Assembly: GCF_029840635.1 (NCBI RefSeq)
Contig: NZ_JAOCCU010000017.1
Location: 62,001-126,000, forward strand
Origin: Mitsuaria sp. GD03876
GTDB lineage: Bacteria; Pseudomonadota; Gammaproteobacteria; Burkholderiales; Burkholderiaceae_C
Reading direction: 5' to 3'
DNA length: 64,000 bases
Shown here: one piece after another, positions 27,238-35,912 of the stretch
Numbering within the stretch: the first letter of the stretch is position 1
Layout: every line of letters begins with the position of its first letter
The notes under the pieces: generated by a model
What the model was told of the DNA's origin: nothing
The model's database searches: none
The model's input: the letters and a program-made list of their open reading frames with translations, nothing else
Translations under genes and position numbers: made by a program

Positions 27238-28353
27238 TCAGTCCTCGATCCAGCGTAGCGCCGGCTCCGGGATCGCGACCTGGAGCACACTGCCCGGCGA
27301 CAGTTCGGCGTCCTCGTGCCGTCGCCACATCGTGAGCGTCTGGCCGCCCGGGCCTTCGAGCTCGCAGGCGACGCGCTGCTGGCCCGGGTAGCTCGCGCGC
27401 AGGACCGCGTCGAAACCGAGCGCGCCGCAAGGCACCGCGCCTGTGCCCGCCGTGGTGCCGTTCAGCGTCAGCGCCTCCACCGGCGCGATCCAGTGACCCG
27501 TGTCGCGGCGCCATCCACCATCCAGCGTCGTCGCGTCGAGCCGGTTGAACATGCCCAGGAAATCCGCGACCCGACGATTCGCCGGCGCGCGGCCCAGCTC
27601 GCGCGGCGACGCGCATTGCGCGATGACGCCGTCGAACATGACCGCGACGCGGTCGGCGATCTCGAAGGCCTCCTCGCGGTCGTGCGTGACGATCACGCAG
27701 CTCTGGCCGAGCTGGCGCTGCAACTGCCGGAACTGCCGCCGCAGCGGCAGCCGGAAGTGCTCGTCGAGCGCCGAGAACGGTTCGTCCATCAGCAGCAGCA
27801 TCGGCCGTGTCGCCAGCGCCCGGGCCAGCGCCACGCGTTGCCGCTGGCCGCCCGACAGCGCCTGCGGCAACCGGTCCGCCAGCGCCTTCAGGTCGATCAG
27901 CGCGAGCAGCTCCTCGGCGCGCGCGTCCGCGACCGCGGCGTCCTCGCCGCGCGCCAGCGGACCGAAGCGGATGTTCTCGCGCACCGACAGGTTGGGGAAC
28001 AGCGCGTAGTGCTGGAACACCATGCCGATGTCGCGTTGCTGCGGTGGCAGCGATTGCACGTGGCGGCCGTCCATCGCGATCGAGCCCTCGTCCAGGCGCT
28101 GCAGCCCGGCGATCGAGCGCAGCAGCGTCGTCTTGCCGCAGCCCGACGCGCCCAGCAGGGCGACCACCTCGCCCCGCGCCAGCGTCAGGTCGATGCCGCG
28201 CAGCACCGGCCGGCCGCCCAGCGCGAGCTGCGCGCCGCGGATCGCGAGTTGGGCGGCGCGCGTCGCGTCCGCCTCGGCGGGCCGCGCGGTCGCCGGCGAC
28301 GTATCGGCGGACGAGTCGCTGGCGGTATCGGAAGGGGAAACGGTCGGCGTCAT
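27238..28353 (-). CDS. ABC importer ATPase (phosphoester uptake operon)
   Basis: 371 residues. Walker A GASGCGKT (68-75), Q-loop MVFQHYALFPNLS, signature LSGGQ and Walker B LLLMDEP are intact. A C-terminal about 100-residue regulatory/TOBE-like domain is typical of PotA/FbpC/PhnT-type ATPases. The N-terminal 35 residues are a Ser/Thr/Ala-rich extension. As the last gene of the operon it would energise the two permeases at 28370-30030. Spacing to permease 2 is 16 bases. Confidence 0.9.
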   Translation of the reverse strand: MTPTVSPSDTASDSSADTSPATARPAEADATRAAQLAIRGAQLALGGRPVLRGIDLTLARGEVVALLGASGCGKTTLLRSIAGLQRLDEGSIAMDGRHVQSLPPQQRDIGMVFQHYALFPNLSVRENIRFGPLARGEDAAVADARAEELLALIDLKALADRLPQALSGGQRQRVALARALATRPMLLLMDEPFSALDEHFRLPLRRQFRQLQRQLGQSCVIVTHDREEAFEIADRVAVMFDGVIAQCASPRELGRAPANRRVADFLGMFNRLDATTLDGGWRRDTGHWIAPVEALTLNGTTAGTGAVPCGALGFDAVLRASYPGQQRVACELEGPGGQTLTMWRRHEDAELSPGSVLQVAIPEPALRWIED

Positions 28354-28369
28354 CGGTCGTTCTTCGAGG

Positions 28370-29200
28370 TCAAGCGGCGGCGGTCCAGCGCCGCGTCAGC
28401 GCGGCCACCGCCGCGACGATCGCGCCCACGCCGGCGAAGGCCAGCACCATCAGCGCGGCGGCCTGGTGGCCGTTGGCGTTGCGCAGGCTGTTCATCAGCG
28501 GCTGCAGCAGTTCCAGTTGCCCGCCGAGCAGCAGGTTGGCGATCGCGAATTCCATCGCCGCCGTCACCCACGCGAGGAGGAAGGCCGCCAGCAGCGCCGG
28601 CGCCAGCATCGGCAGCAGCACGCGGCGCACCGTCAGCGCGTCGCTGGCGCCGAGCGTGCGGCCGGCTTCGATCAGCGAGGCGGCGTTCAGCTGCGCCAGC
28701 GCCGATTGCAGCGTCTTGTGGATCAGCGGGAACAGCGTCGGCGCGACCACCGCCACGTAGACCAGCGGCAAGGGCAGCCAGCCACCCCAGCGGCCGACGA
28801 AGAGCTCCAGCGCGCTGATCGCGATCACCACCGGCGCGATCGCGAAGGGGAGCAGCGCGACCAGGTCGAGCGTGCGTCGCAGCGCGCGCGCCTTGGGATC
28901 GGTATCGAGTTGCGCGGCGAGCGCCGCCGGGATCGTCGCCAGCGCGCCGAAGAGCAACGCCAGCGTCGCGCTCGCCAGCGCCAGCAGCGCCGTGCGCAGC
29001 ACCGCGCCCTGCACGCGCGGATCCAGCACCGCCTCGGCGATCCAGCGCAGCGTCGGGTCCTCCGGCCACCAGTGGCGGTCCCAGCGGCCGGTGAGGCCGT
29101 ACAGCAGCAGCGCCGCCATCGGCACCAGCACCGCGATCAGCAGCGCCGCCAGCGCGAGCGAGGACCACGTCGGGCGGAGCCAGGGAGGCCGGGCCTTCAT
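28370..29200 (-). CDS. ABC importer permease subunit 2
   Basis: 276 residues with about six membrane helices and the BPD_transp_1 EAA-like loop (LIEAGRTLGASDALTVRRVLLP) that docks on the ATPase. Its ATG overlaps the stop of permease 1 in an ATGA arrangement (29197-29200), implying translational coupling. The sequence is closest in style to the type I importers for Fe3+, putrescine or 2-aminoethylphosphonate. Confidence 0.88.
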   Translation of the reverse strand: MKARPPWLRPTWSSLALAALLIAVLVPMAALLLYGLTGRWDRHWWPEDPTLRWIAEAVLDPRVQGAVLRTALLALASATLALLFGALATIPAALAAQLDTDPKARALRRTLDLVALLPFAIAPVVIAISALELFVGRWGGWLPLPLVYVAVVAPTLFPLIHKTLQSALAQLNAASLIEAGRTLGASDALTVRRVLLPMLAPALLAAFLLAWVTAAMEFAIANLLLGGQLELLQPLMNSLRNANGHQAAALMVLAFAGVGAIVAAVAALTRRWTAAA

Positions 29201-30030
29201 GCGTGCCCCCTGCGCAGCCGCGCGGCCACCCAGCGCGTCAGGCCGAGCACCGCTGCCAGCATCGCGAACAGCACCAGCGCGAGCAGCGCCGACAACTCGG
29301 GCTGCGAAAAGATGTCGCCGCTGACCAGCGCGGCGATCCGCACCGCCAGCACATGCGCCGCCGTGCCGCTGATCGCGAACGGCGTCGCGAAGGCCGCGGC
29401 CGCGTTGGCGAACAGCAATCCGAAGACCTCGACCCCGCTGGGCAGCATCAGCGGCAGGCCGACGCGCCGCCAGTACAGCACCGGCCCGGCGCCCAGCGTG
29501 GCCGCCGCGTCCTGCAGCGTGGCGTCCAGCATCTTCACCGGCGCGATCAGCAGCAGCGCGGCCAGCGGCGCCTGGAAGCAGACATACGCGAGCAGCAGGC
29601 CGCCCGGGCCCTGCAGGTCGATCCACGGCGCCAGGCCGAGCGCCTGCAGCGTGACCGTCACCACGCCCTGCGCGCCGAACAGCAACAGCAGCGCCCCCGC
29701 CAGCGGCACGCCGGAGAAGTTTGCGCCCAGGCTGGCGAGCAGCGTGACCGGTCCCGCCATCCGCGGCAGGCGCAGTAGCGCGATCGCGGCGCCCAGGCCG
29801 ATCGCCAGGCCGATCAGCGCCGACAGCGCGCTCAGCCACAGCGTGTTCCAGGCCGCCTCGAGGTAGTAGCCGTCCGCCGTCAACTCGCCGATCGCGCAGC
29901 CGTCGCCGTGCGACACGCAGTCGCCCAGGATCGCCACCGCGCGCCAACCGAAGGGCAGCACCAGCGCGGCGCCGGTCAGCAGCAGCAGCGGTCCGGCGCA
30001 GCGCCAGGCGTTGCGCGCGTTCAGCGGCAT
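29197..30030 (-). CDS. ABC importer permease subunit 1
   Basis: 277 residues. The first helix (WRCAGPLLLLTGAALVLPFG) is followed by a periplasmic loop with two cysteines (LGDCVSHGDGCAIG) that could form a disulfide, then five more helices and an EAA-like loop (LQDAAATLGAGPVLYWRRVGLP). Its start lies inside the 3' end of the phosphodiesterase gene (10-base overlap). Confidence 0.88.
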   Translation of the reverse strand: MPLNARNAWRCAGPLLLLTGAALVLPFGWRAVAILGDCVSHGDGCAIGELTADGYYLEAAWNTLWLSALSALIGLAIGLGAAIALLRLPRMAGPVTLLASLGANFSGVPLAGALLLLFGAQGVVTVTLQALGLAPWIDLQGPGGLLLAYVCFQAPLAALLLIAPVKMLDATLQDAAATLGAGPVLYWRRVGLPLMLPSGVEVFGLLFANAAAAFATPFAISGTAAHVLAVRIAALVSGDIFSQPELSALLALVLFAMLAAVLGLTRWVAARLRRGHA

Positions 30031-31031
30031 GCGGCCGGATCCTCGTGGGCCGTCCCCGCCACCGCCGCGATCGCCGCGGCCGTGGCTCCCAGGCGGTCCG
30101 CGCCGGCGCGGTCGGCGATCGCGCGCTCGGGCATCGCGGCGGGCAGGCCGAGCCGCTCCAGGATCCATCCCGCCACGCCGGTCTGCCGATCCGGCAGCTC
30201 CAGCCCGACCGCGCCGTCGTGCGGCGCCCAGACCAGCGGCACCTCGCGCTCGACTGGCAGCGGTCCGCCATGCATGCGGTCCGCGTGCATGCCGTGGTCG
30301 CTGGTGAGCAGCAGGTCGAACCCGTCCGCATGCCAGCGCGGCAGCAGCTGCGCGAGCAGCATGTCCAGCTTGCGCGCGCTCATCGAATACTGCGTCGACT
30401 CGCCGCCATGCAGGTGGCCGGCGAGGTCCGGCCCCATCGGATGCACGAACAGCAGCGCCGCGCCCGGCGCTTCCGCCAAATGCGCGCGCCGCAGCGATTC
30501 GGCGTCGGCCAGCAGGTGGCTGTCGGGATAGTCGTCCTCCCAGTACCAGCGCGCGCCGGCCACGCCCAGTCCGGGCAGGACCTGGTCGCGATGGCGCAGC
30601 GGATCGAAGACCTGTCCGGCCAGCAGCTCGTAGAACCAGTGGTACGCGGCGATCGCGCTCGGCACCTTGGCCGCGCCCAGGCGCTGGAACAGGTGGCGCT
30701 CCAGCCGCTGCCCCGCCTGTCCGTTGCCCAGGATGCCGTGGGTCAACGGCGGCTCGCCGTTGATCACCGTCGCGTACAGCGGCCGCGACAGGCTCGGCAG
30801 CTCGCAGCGCAGCGAGCGCCATTGCGCCCGGCCCGCCTCGTTGAGCGCCTGCAGGTAACCCATGTAGTCACGCGCGGTATCGGCGCGCAGCCCGTCGGCC
30901 AGCAGCACCACCAGCTTGCGCGAACGGCTCGTCCCCGCCGGTGCCGTCGCATCGCCCGCGCGGCCGTCCGGCGCATCGAGCCTCGATGTCCCCATCGATC
31001 CCCCCATCGGCCCGGTCATCGGTCCGCTCAT
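30021..31031 (-). CDS. cytoplasmic alkaline-phosphatase-superfamily phosphodiesterase/pyrophosphatase
   Basis: 336 residues. Metal-site motifs of the nucleotide pyrophosphatase/phosphodiesterase group are present: VVLLADGLRAD (first Asp), a nucleophile region LPSLSRPLYATVINGEPP with THGI, HPMGPDLAGH (Asp and His), LLTSDHGMHAD (Asp-His) and MHGG. No signal peptide is seen; the N-terminus is a short MSGPMTGPMGGSMG-type linker. It therefore probably cleaves an imported phosphodiester or phosphonate in the cytoplasm. Its ATG overlaps the binding-protein stop (ATGA, 31028-31031). Confidence 0.8.
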   Translation of the reverse strand: MSGPMTGPMGGSMGTSRLDAPDGRAGDATAPAGTSRSRKLVVLLADGLRADTARDYMGYLQALNEAGRAQWRSLRCELPSLSRPLYATVINGEPPLTHGILGNGQAGQRLERHLFQRLGAAKVPSAIAAYHWFYELLAGQVFDPLRHRDQVLPGLGVAGARWYWEDDYPDSHLLADAESLRRAHLAEAPGAALLFVHPMGPDLAGHLHGGESTQYSMSARKLDMLLAQLLPRWHADGFDLLLTSDHGMHADRMHGGPLPVEREVPLVWAPHDGAVGLELPDRQTGVAGWILERLGLPAAMPERAIADRAGADRLGATAAAIAAVAGTAHEDPAACR

Positions 31032-32110
31032 CGAGCCGCTCCCAGCACCTCGCGCTGCCACGCGCGCGGCAGCTTCTTGACTTCCTCGGTCCAGACGGCG
31101 GGCTTGAGCGCGCGCGACTTCGCGTACTGCGCCTCGGGCACCAGCAGCGCCTTCAGGTCGGGCGGCAGCTTCAGCTGCGCGATCCGGATCGGCCGCGCGT
31201 GGCCGCGCGCCAGGTTCATCTGGCCGGCGTCGCTGAAGATGTACTCGCGCGCCAGCATCGCCGCGTTCGGATGCGGCGCCCAGCGGTTGACGATCGTCGT
31301 GTAGCCGCTGGTCACCGAGCCGTCGGACGGGATCAGCACCTCGTAGTCGGCGGCATTGGGGAGCTTGGCGCGGTAGGACAGCGCGTTGAAGTCCCACAGC
31401 AGGAAGACGTCCGCCTCGCCGCGCTCCATCAGGGCCGGCGTCGCGTTGGTGCCGATCAGCCGCTTGTCCCTGGCCAGCGCCGCGAAGGCCGCCAGCGCCG
31501 GCTGCAGCCGCGTCTCGTCGCCGCCCAGCGCCACCGCCGCGGCCAGCACCGCCGCGTTGGACTGCGCCGCGCGGCCGACCTCGCCGATCATCACGCGCGC
31601 CTTCGACGCGAACAGCGCCTGCCAGCTGCGCGGCACGTCCTTCACCCGCTGCCGATGCACCGCGAACGCGATCGTGCCGGTGTAGGCCAGGGCCCAGTGC
31701 CCCTCGGGGTCCTTGGCCCAGTCGGGCACCTGCGCCCAGGTCGTCGGCTTGTAGGGCTGCGTGATGCCGCGCGCCTTCGCGATCGCGCCGAACTCGAAGC
31801 CGACATCGCCGATGTCCGCGCTCGCGTTGGCCTTCTCGGCCTCGATCTTGGCGATCTCCTCGGCGCTGCTCATGTCGGTGTCGACATGGGCCAGCGCGTA
31901 CAGCCGCTGCAGGTCGGCCCAGGTGGCGCGCCAGTTGGCCCAGTCGTCGGGCATGCCCAGGCTGTGCACGCGGCCCTCCTTGCGGGCCGCGGTCATCAGG
32001 GCGTCGAGCGCCGGCGAGGCCGGCATGCCGCCCTGGGCCAGGGCCTCCAGGGCGAAAGGCCCGCACAGGGCGGGCAGGGTCCGGAGCAGGGCGCGTCGGG
32101 ACACGGTCAT
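31028..32110 (-). CDS. ABC importer periplasmic substrate-binding protein
   Basis: 360 residues with a twin-arginine-like signal (SRRALLRTLPALCG, cleavage near ALAQ). The mature part resembles the extracellular solute-binding protein family 1/iron- and 2-aminoethylphosphonate-type group (EGRVHSLGMPDDWANW, YTGTIAFAVHRQRV, GYTTIVNRWAPHPNAA). The ligand cannot be read from sequence, but the flanking phosphatase and phosphodiesterase suggest an organic phosphate or phosphonate. ATGA overlap with phoD (32107-32110). Confidence 0.85.
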   Translation of the reverse strand: MTVSRRALLRTLPALCGPFALEALAQGGMPASPALDALMTAARKEGRVHSLGMPDDWANWRATWADLQRLYALAHVDTDMSSAEEIAKIEAEKANASADIGDVGFEFGAIAKARGITQPYKPTTWAQVPDWAKDPEGHWALAYTGTIAFAVHRQRVKDVPRSWQALFASKARVMIGEVGRAAQSNAAVLAAAVALGGDETRLQPALAAFAALARDKRLIGTNATPALMERGEADVFLLWDFNALSYRAKLPNAADYEVLIPSDGSVTSGYTTIVNRWAPHPNAAMLAREYIFSDAGQMNLARGHARPIRIAQLKLPPDLKALLVPEAQYAKSRALKPAVWTEEVKKLPRAWQREVLGAAR

Positions 32111-33342
32111 GCGGTCGTCTCCTTGGCCGGCCGACGCAGGTCCGACAACAGCAGGTCCTTCGTCACCTTGGCCTTTCCATTCACGTCGCACAGCGCGATG
32201 CGAAGTCGCAGATCATCCTCCCCTTCGGTGACAGGCTCGATGTCCACGAGACCGAAGTTCACTTCCGCGATCACCGCCGAGCGCCGGTTGCGGTTGGGCG
32301 TCGGGATGTCCCAGACCTCGGTCAGCCCGCTCGAGGTCGCGTCCCACAGCGGGTAGCCGCCCTCGACCTCGACGCTGGAGAGCTCCGCGTAGTGCATGTC
32401 GCCGCTGATGAAGACGACCCCTTCGGCGCCGGTGGCGCGGATCAGCTCGACCAGGCGCGCGCGCTCGCGCGGGAAGTTGGCCCAGCACTCCCAGCCGCTG
32501 CCGTCGGCCGCGAACTGCACGCTCGAGCCGATCAGCCGCACGTCCGCCGGCACACGCAACTGCGCTTCCAGCCATCGCCACTGGGCCTCGCCCAGCAGCG
32601 TCGCCTCGGGCCGCGGGTCCGGCACGTACCAGCCCGTCATCGGCTGCCCGCTGAGCTTGGCCCGCAGCACCATCGCCGCGTAGCTCGACTTCAGCGCCGG
32701 GTCCATCGTCAGCATCGTGCGGTTGAAGCGCAGGTCGGGCAGGATCACCTGGATGCGCTTGCCGAAGGCCTCGTACACGGTGCTGGTGTAGATGCCGTCT
32801 GCCCGGCGGCGCGGCGAGTCCGCCGGCTCGCCCCAGGCGTCGCAGAACAGCTGCTGCGACAGCGCCTTGAGCGGGTAGTCGGCGCCTTCGTCGTCGTCGC
32901 CGAAGTCGTGGTCGTCCCAGATCGCGACGTGGCGCGTCGCGCGCCGGAAGTCCTGCAGCGGCTTGACCGCCATGAGCTCGGCGTAGCGCTGGCGCAGCGT
33001 GGCCTCGTCGCGGGCGTCGGCATACAGGTTGTCGCCGAGGAACACGAACAGGTCGGGCCGCGCCGCGCCGATCGCGCGCCAGATCGGCTGCGGCTTGGAC
33101 TGCTTCGCGCAGGAGCCGAAGGCGACGCGGAAGCGCCGCGGGGGCGGCACTTCCGTCGCGCCGGCCGCCGTCGACGCCGGGGAGGCGGGCGCCTCCCCGG
33201 ACGTCGTGGCGCAGCTCGCCAGCGGCAGCAGCACCGGCGCTGCCAGCGGCACCGCCATCGGCGAGGCCAGCGACCGCGCCAGCAGCTGCCGGCGGGTCAG
33301 CGGGGCGACGCCCGGCGCGTCGTCATCGGCATGCGCGCTCAT
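32107..33342 (-). CDS. phoD: PhoD-like alkaline phosphatase/phosphodiesterase, Tat-exported lipoprotein
   Basis: 411 residues. The signal LTRRQLLARSLASPM has the twin arginines and ends in a lipobox-like LASC (about residue 43). Metallophosphatase motifs of the PhoD family follow: FGSCAKQ (the Cys-containing start), DLFVFLGDNLYADAR, WDDHDFGDDD, VQFAADGSGWECW, FISGDMHYAELS. PhoD enzymes, usually Fe/Ca-dependent, hydrolyse phosphodiesters and phosphomonoesters (for example teichoic acid in Bacillus) outside the cytoplasm. It lies between the TonB receptor (5-base gap) and the ABC binding protein. Confidence 0.9.
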   Translation of the reverse strand: MSAHADDDAPGVAPLTRRQLLARSLASPMAVPLAAPVLLPLASCATTSGEAPASPASTAAGATEVPPPRRFRVAFGSCAKQSKPQPIWRAIGAARPDLFVFLGDNLYADARDEATLRQRYAELMAVKPLQDFRRATRHVAIWDDHDFGDDDEGADYPLKALSQQLFCDAWGEPADSPRRRADGIYTSTVYEAFGKRIQVILPDLRFNRTMLTMDPALKSSYAAMVLRAKLSGQPMTGWYVPDPRPEATLLGEAQWRWLEAQLRVPADVRLIGSSVQFAADGSGWECWANFPRERARLVELIRATGAEGVVFISGDMHYAELSSVEVEGGYPLWDATSSGLTEVWDIPTPNRNRRSAVIAEVNFGLVDIEPVTEGEDDLRLRIALCDVNGKAKVTKDLLLSDLRRPAKETTA

Positions 33343-33347
33343 GGACG

Positions 33348-35651
33348 TCAGAACTTGCCGGTCAGCGTCACGAAGAACTGGCGCGGCGCACCCGGCAGCA
33401 AGGTGGCGTAGGTGCCGTCCTTGTCGCTGTTGGTGAAGCCGTTGGAGCCGATCGTCGAGATGTAGTGCTTGTCGAACAGGTTGGTCACGCTGGCCTGCAG
33501 GCTCAGCTCGCGCAGCATCGACACGTTCTTCATCTTGTAGCCGGCGCTGACGTTGACCAGCGTGCGGTCCGGCACCGAGGCGTCGTTGGTGTACGAGTAG
33601 TAGCGCTTGGACATGTAGTCCACGCCGATCGTGCCGAACAGCGCGCCGTCGTCGTAGCCCAGCTGCGACTTGACCATCGTGTCGGGCGCGTCGGCCACGC
33701 GCTTGCCGCGGGTGGCGACCGGCTTGCCGTCGCTGACGACGTCGTCGCGGTAGGTCGACTTGGCCAGGCTCACGCTGTTGTACCAGGTGAAGGCGGAGGC
33801 CAGGCGGATCGACAGCGCGCCTTCGATGCCGGTGGCGCGCACGTCGCCGACGTTGGACAGCACCACCGGATTGCCCTGGATGCCGCTGCCCTGCTGGATG
33901 CTCAGCAGCCGGTCCTTGAAGTTCACGAAGTACGCGCTGACCGAGCCCTCGTAGCCGCGGCCGCTGGTACGCCAGCCGGCTTCGACGGTGTCGGAGGTCT
34001 CGGGCTTGAGCGTGCCCTTGATCGCGTCGAAGCCGACCGCGTTGGTCGCGAACGGCGAGGTGCCGGTCGCCGCGCCCTGGTAGGCGCGCATGTTGCGGGC
34101 GACGGTGCCGTAGAGCTCGTCGGTGGCCGACAGGCGGTAGTTCAGGCCCAGCTGCGGCAGGAAGCCCTTCTGCGCGGTGATCGTGCCCGACGGCATGTCG
34201 GTGCCGACCTCGCGCTTGCCGTTGATCTTGACCTTGAGCGCCTTGAAGCCGGCGCCCACGGTCAGGTCCTTGGTCACCGACCAGGTGTCGGACACCGAGA
34301 ACTGCGAGGTCTTCGTGTTGAAGCCGTACTGCCACTGCGTCGACAGCGGGTTGCTCGGGAACTCGTAGACGCTGGGCACCGCGCCGGTGCGGGCGGCGTA
34401 GAAGCGGCGGGCCTGGTCGAAGTCGTTGTCCTCGAACCAGACGCCGGCCTTGAGCAGGTGGTCGCCCAGCTCGAGCTCGGCGTTGGAGACCACGCCCCAG
34501 CGGTGGATGCCGTACTCGGTGGTGCGCATCGAGATCGGCGACGCCGTGCCCGGCACGTCCGCGCCGTTGGCGTCCTTGAGCGCCGGCGTCGGGTTGTACG
34601 GCGTGAACCACAGGCCCGCGCCCTTGTTGTGGTGGTAGTAGGCGGTGGTCTTCCAGGTGGCGTTCGGCGCCAGGCGGACATCGGCGGTCGCGCCGGCCAG
34701 CTCGTCGTTGCGCAGGCCGGCCCCGGCGTAGTACTGGTCGTCGCAGGCGGCGACGGCGTTGGGCGCCTTGCACAGCGTGTTGGCGGCGTTCACCGCGGCG
34801 TTCCAGTCCGGATAGAAGTTGTCGAACTTGTCGCCCTTGCGCCGGATCAGGTCCAGCGACAGGTCCTGGTAGTCGACTTCCTTGCGGCGCGAGGTGTTGA
34901 TGAAGGCGGACAGGCGGCTGTCGCCGACGTTCTTCACCCACTTCAGGTTCCACTGCTCCGGCTTCTGCTGGCCCTCGCCGCGCCACTTGTCGGCGTCCTG
35001 GTTGGTGTAGCTGACGTAGAACTGGCCCAGCACCGACTGGCCGCTGTCCACGCGCACGAAGGTGCGGCGGGTCGACTCGCTGCCCACCGTCTGCGAGGCG
35101 CGGAAGCCGAACTTGTCCAGCGGGTCGCTCGAATAGAACTGCAGCGTGCCGCCCAGGTTGCTCGAGGACGCCGCCTCCAGCGCGCCCGCGCCCTGCGACA
35201 GCGAGGCGCGGCCGACGTTCTCGCTGGAGATCGCGCGGCTGATGTGCAGGCCGTTGAAGTTGCCGTAGGACATGTCGCCCAGCGGCACGTCGTCCAGCGT
35301 GAAGCCGAGCTGGTTCTGCGAGAAGCCGCGCACGGTGAAGCGGGTCGACCACTCGTAATTGCCCAGGCCGTCGGCGGCCTGGAAGTTCACGCCGGGCAGG
35401 CGCGCCACGGTCTGCAGCGGGCTGCTGCCGGCCAGCGCGTTGTCGAACTCGACGCCGCTCAGGCTCTGCACCGAGCGCAGCTGGCCGCGGCCGACGGAGA
35501 CGGTGACCCGCTCCAGTTCCGCGCGGTCGGAGGCGGCCGCGGCGGCGGTGGTGGAGGAAGCGGCGGCCGCGTCGCTGGACTGGGCGGCGGCGGGGACGAC
35601 GTAGGCCAGGCTCAGGGCCAGGACCAGGGCGGTGGGCATCGGGTGCTTCAT
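33348..35651 (-). CDS. TonB-dependent outer-membrane receptor
   Basis: 767 residues with a Sec signal ending VPAAAQ, an N-terminal plug domain (about 45-170: LERVTVSVGRG, VRGFSQNQLGFTLDDVPLGD, NLGGTLQF) and a 22-strand barrel ending in the canonical phenylalanine (FFVTLTGKF). It is the first gene of the phosphoester operon and would bring a large or scarce phosphorylated substrate across the outer membrane using TonB energy. No N-terminal signalling (FecA-type) extension is present, matching regulation by the adjacent DeoR protein rather than by an anti-sigma factor. Confidence 0.92.
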   Translation of the reverse strand: MKHPMPTALVLALSLAYVVPAAAQSSDAAAASSTTAAAAASDRAELERVTVSVGRGQLRSVQSLSGVEFDNALAGSSPLQTVARLPGVNFQAADGLGNYEWSTRFTVRGFSQNQLGFTLDDVPLGDMSYGNFNGLHISRAISSENVGRASLSQGAGALEAASSSNLGGTLQFYSSDPLDKFGFRASQTVGSESTRRTFVRVDSGQSVLGQFYVSYTNQDADKWRGEGQQKPEQWNLKWVKNVGDSRLSAFINTSRRKEVDYQDLSLDLIRRKGDKFDNFYPDWNAAVNAANTLCKAPNAVAACDDQYYAGAGLRNDELAGATADVRLAPNATWKTTAYYHHNKGAGLWFTPYNPTPALKDANGADVPGTASPISMRTTEYGIHRWGVVSNAELELGDHLLKAGVWFEDNDFDQARRFYAARTGAVPSVYEFPSNPLSTQWQYGFNTKTSQFSVSDTWSVTKDLTVGAGFKALKVKINGKREVGTDMPSGTITAQKGFLPQLGLNYRLSATDELYGTVARNMRAYQGAATGTSPFATNAVGFDAIKGTLKPETSDTVEAGWRTSGRGYEGSVSAYFVNFKDRLLSIQQGSGIQGNPVVLSNVGDVRATGIEGALSIRLASAFTWYNSVSLAKSTYRDDVVSDGKPVATRGKRVADAPDTMVKSQLGYDDGALFGTIGVDYMSKRYYSYTNDASVPDRTLVNVSAGYKMKNVSMLRELSLQASVTNLFDKHYISTIGSNGFTNSDKDGTYATLLPGAPRQFFVTLTGKF

Positions 35652-35912
35652 GGTGGAACTCGGTGCGGTGAGGAGGTGTCGGAGGGCGTCGGTTTGGATA
35701 TCGAACGCCCCGCACTGTCACAACCGTCCACGACAAAACAACGACAAACACGAAAAACCACAGCAGAACCGGCCTGTGATGCTGGAAATCCACAACATCA
35801 CAAATGAATCCTCAAACTGTCACGAAGTTGCTGCGCGGGTTTGGGTGAATGCGGGGTCCGGCGTGGCGAGGCAAGCTCGCCGCCGGACAAGCCAAGGGAG
35901 AACAAGCGATCC
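35652..35912. promoter_or_regulatory. divergent control region of TonB-receptor operon and DeoR regulator
   Basis: 261 bases, locally A+T rich. They contain a 7-bp inverted repeat (35775-35802), two ACGACAAA direct repeats 11 bases apart (35730-35740, 35741-35750) and two CTGTCAC motifs (35715-35721, 35817-35823) like half Pho boxes. The 18 bases from 35817 match 13 of 18 positions of the E. coli phoA Pho box by eye. Confidence 0.45.
35775..35802. promoter_or_regulatory. candidate operator: TGTGATG-N14-CATCACA dyad
   Basis: Perfect 7-bp inverted repeat with half-site centres 21 bp apart, two helical turns, lying between the divergent TonB receptor and DeoR genes. The spacing rules out a CRP site (which has 6 bases between TGTGA and TCACA). 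A dimeric repressor such as the neighbouring DeoR protein is the natural candidate. Confidence 0.5.

Noticed and set aside
27238-32110. Polyamine or iron ABC importer
   Set aside because: The ATPase and permeases resemble those types, but the operon includes two phosphoester hydrolases and no iron or polyamine gene, so a phosphoester or phosphonate substrate is preferred. It is not fully excluded.
35775-35802. CRP-binding site
   Set aside because: The half-sites TGTGA and TCACA are separated by 18 bases rather than 6.
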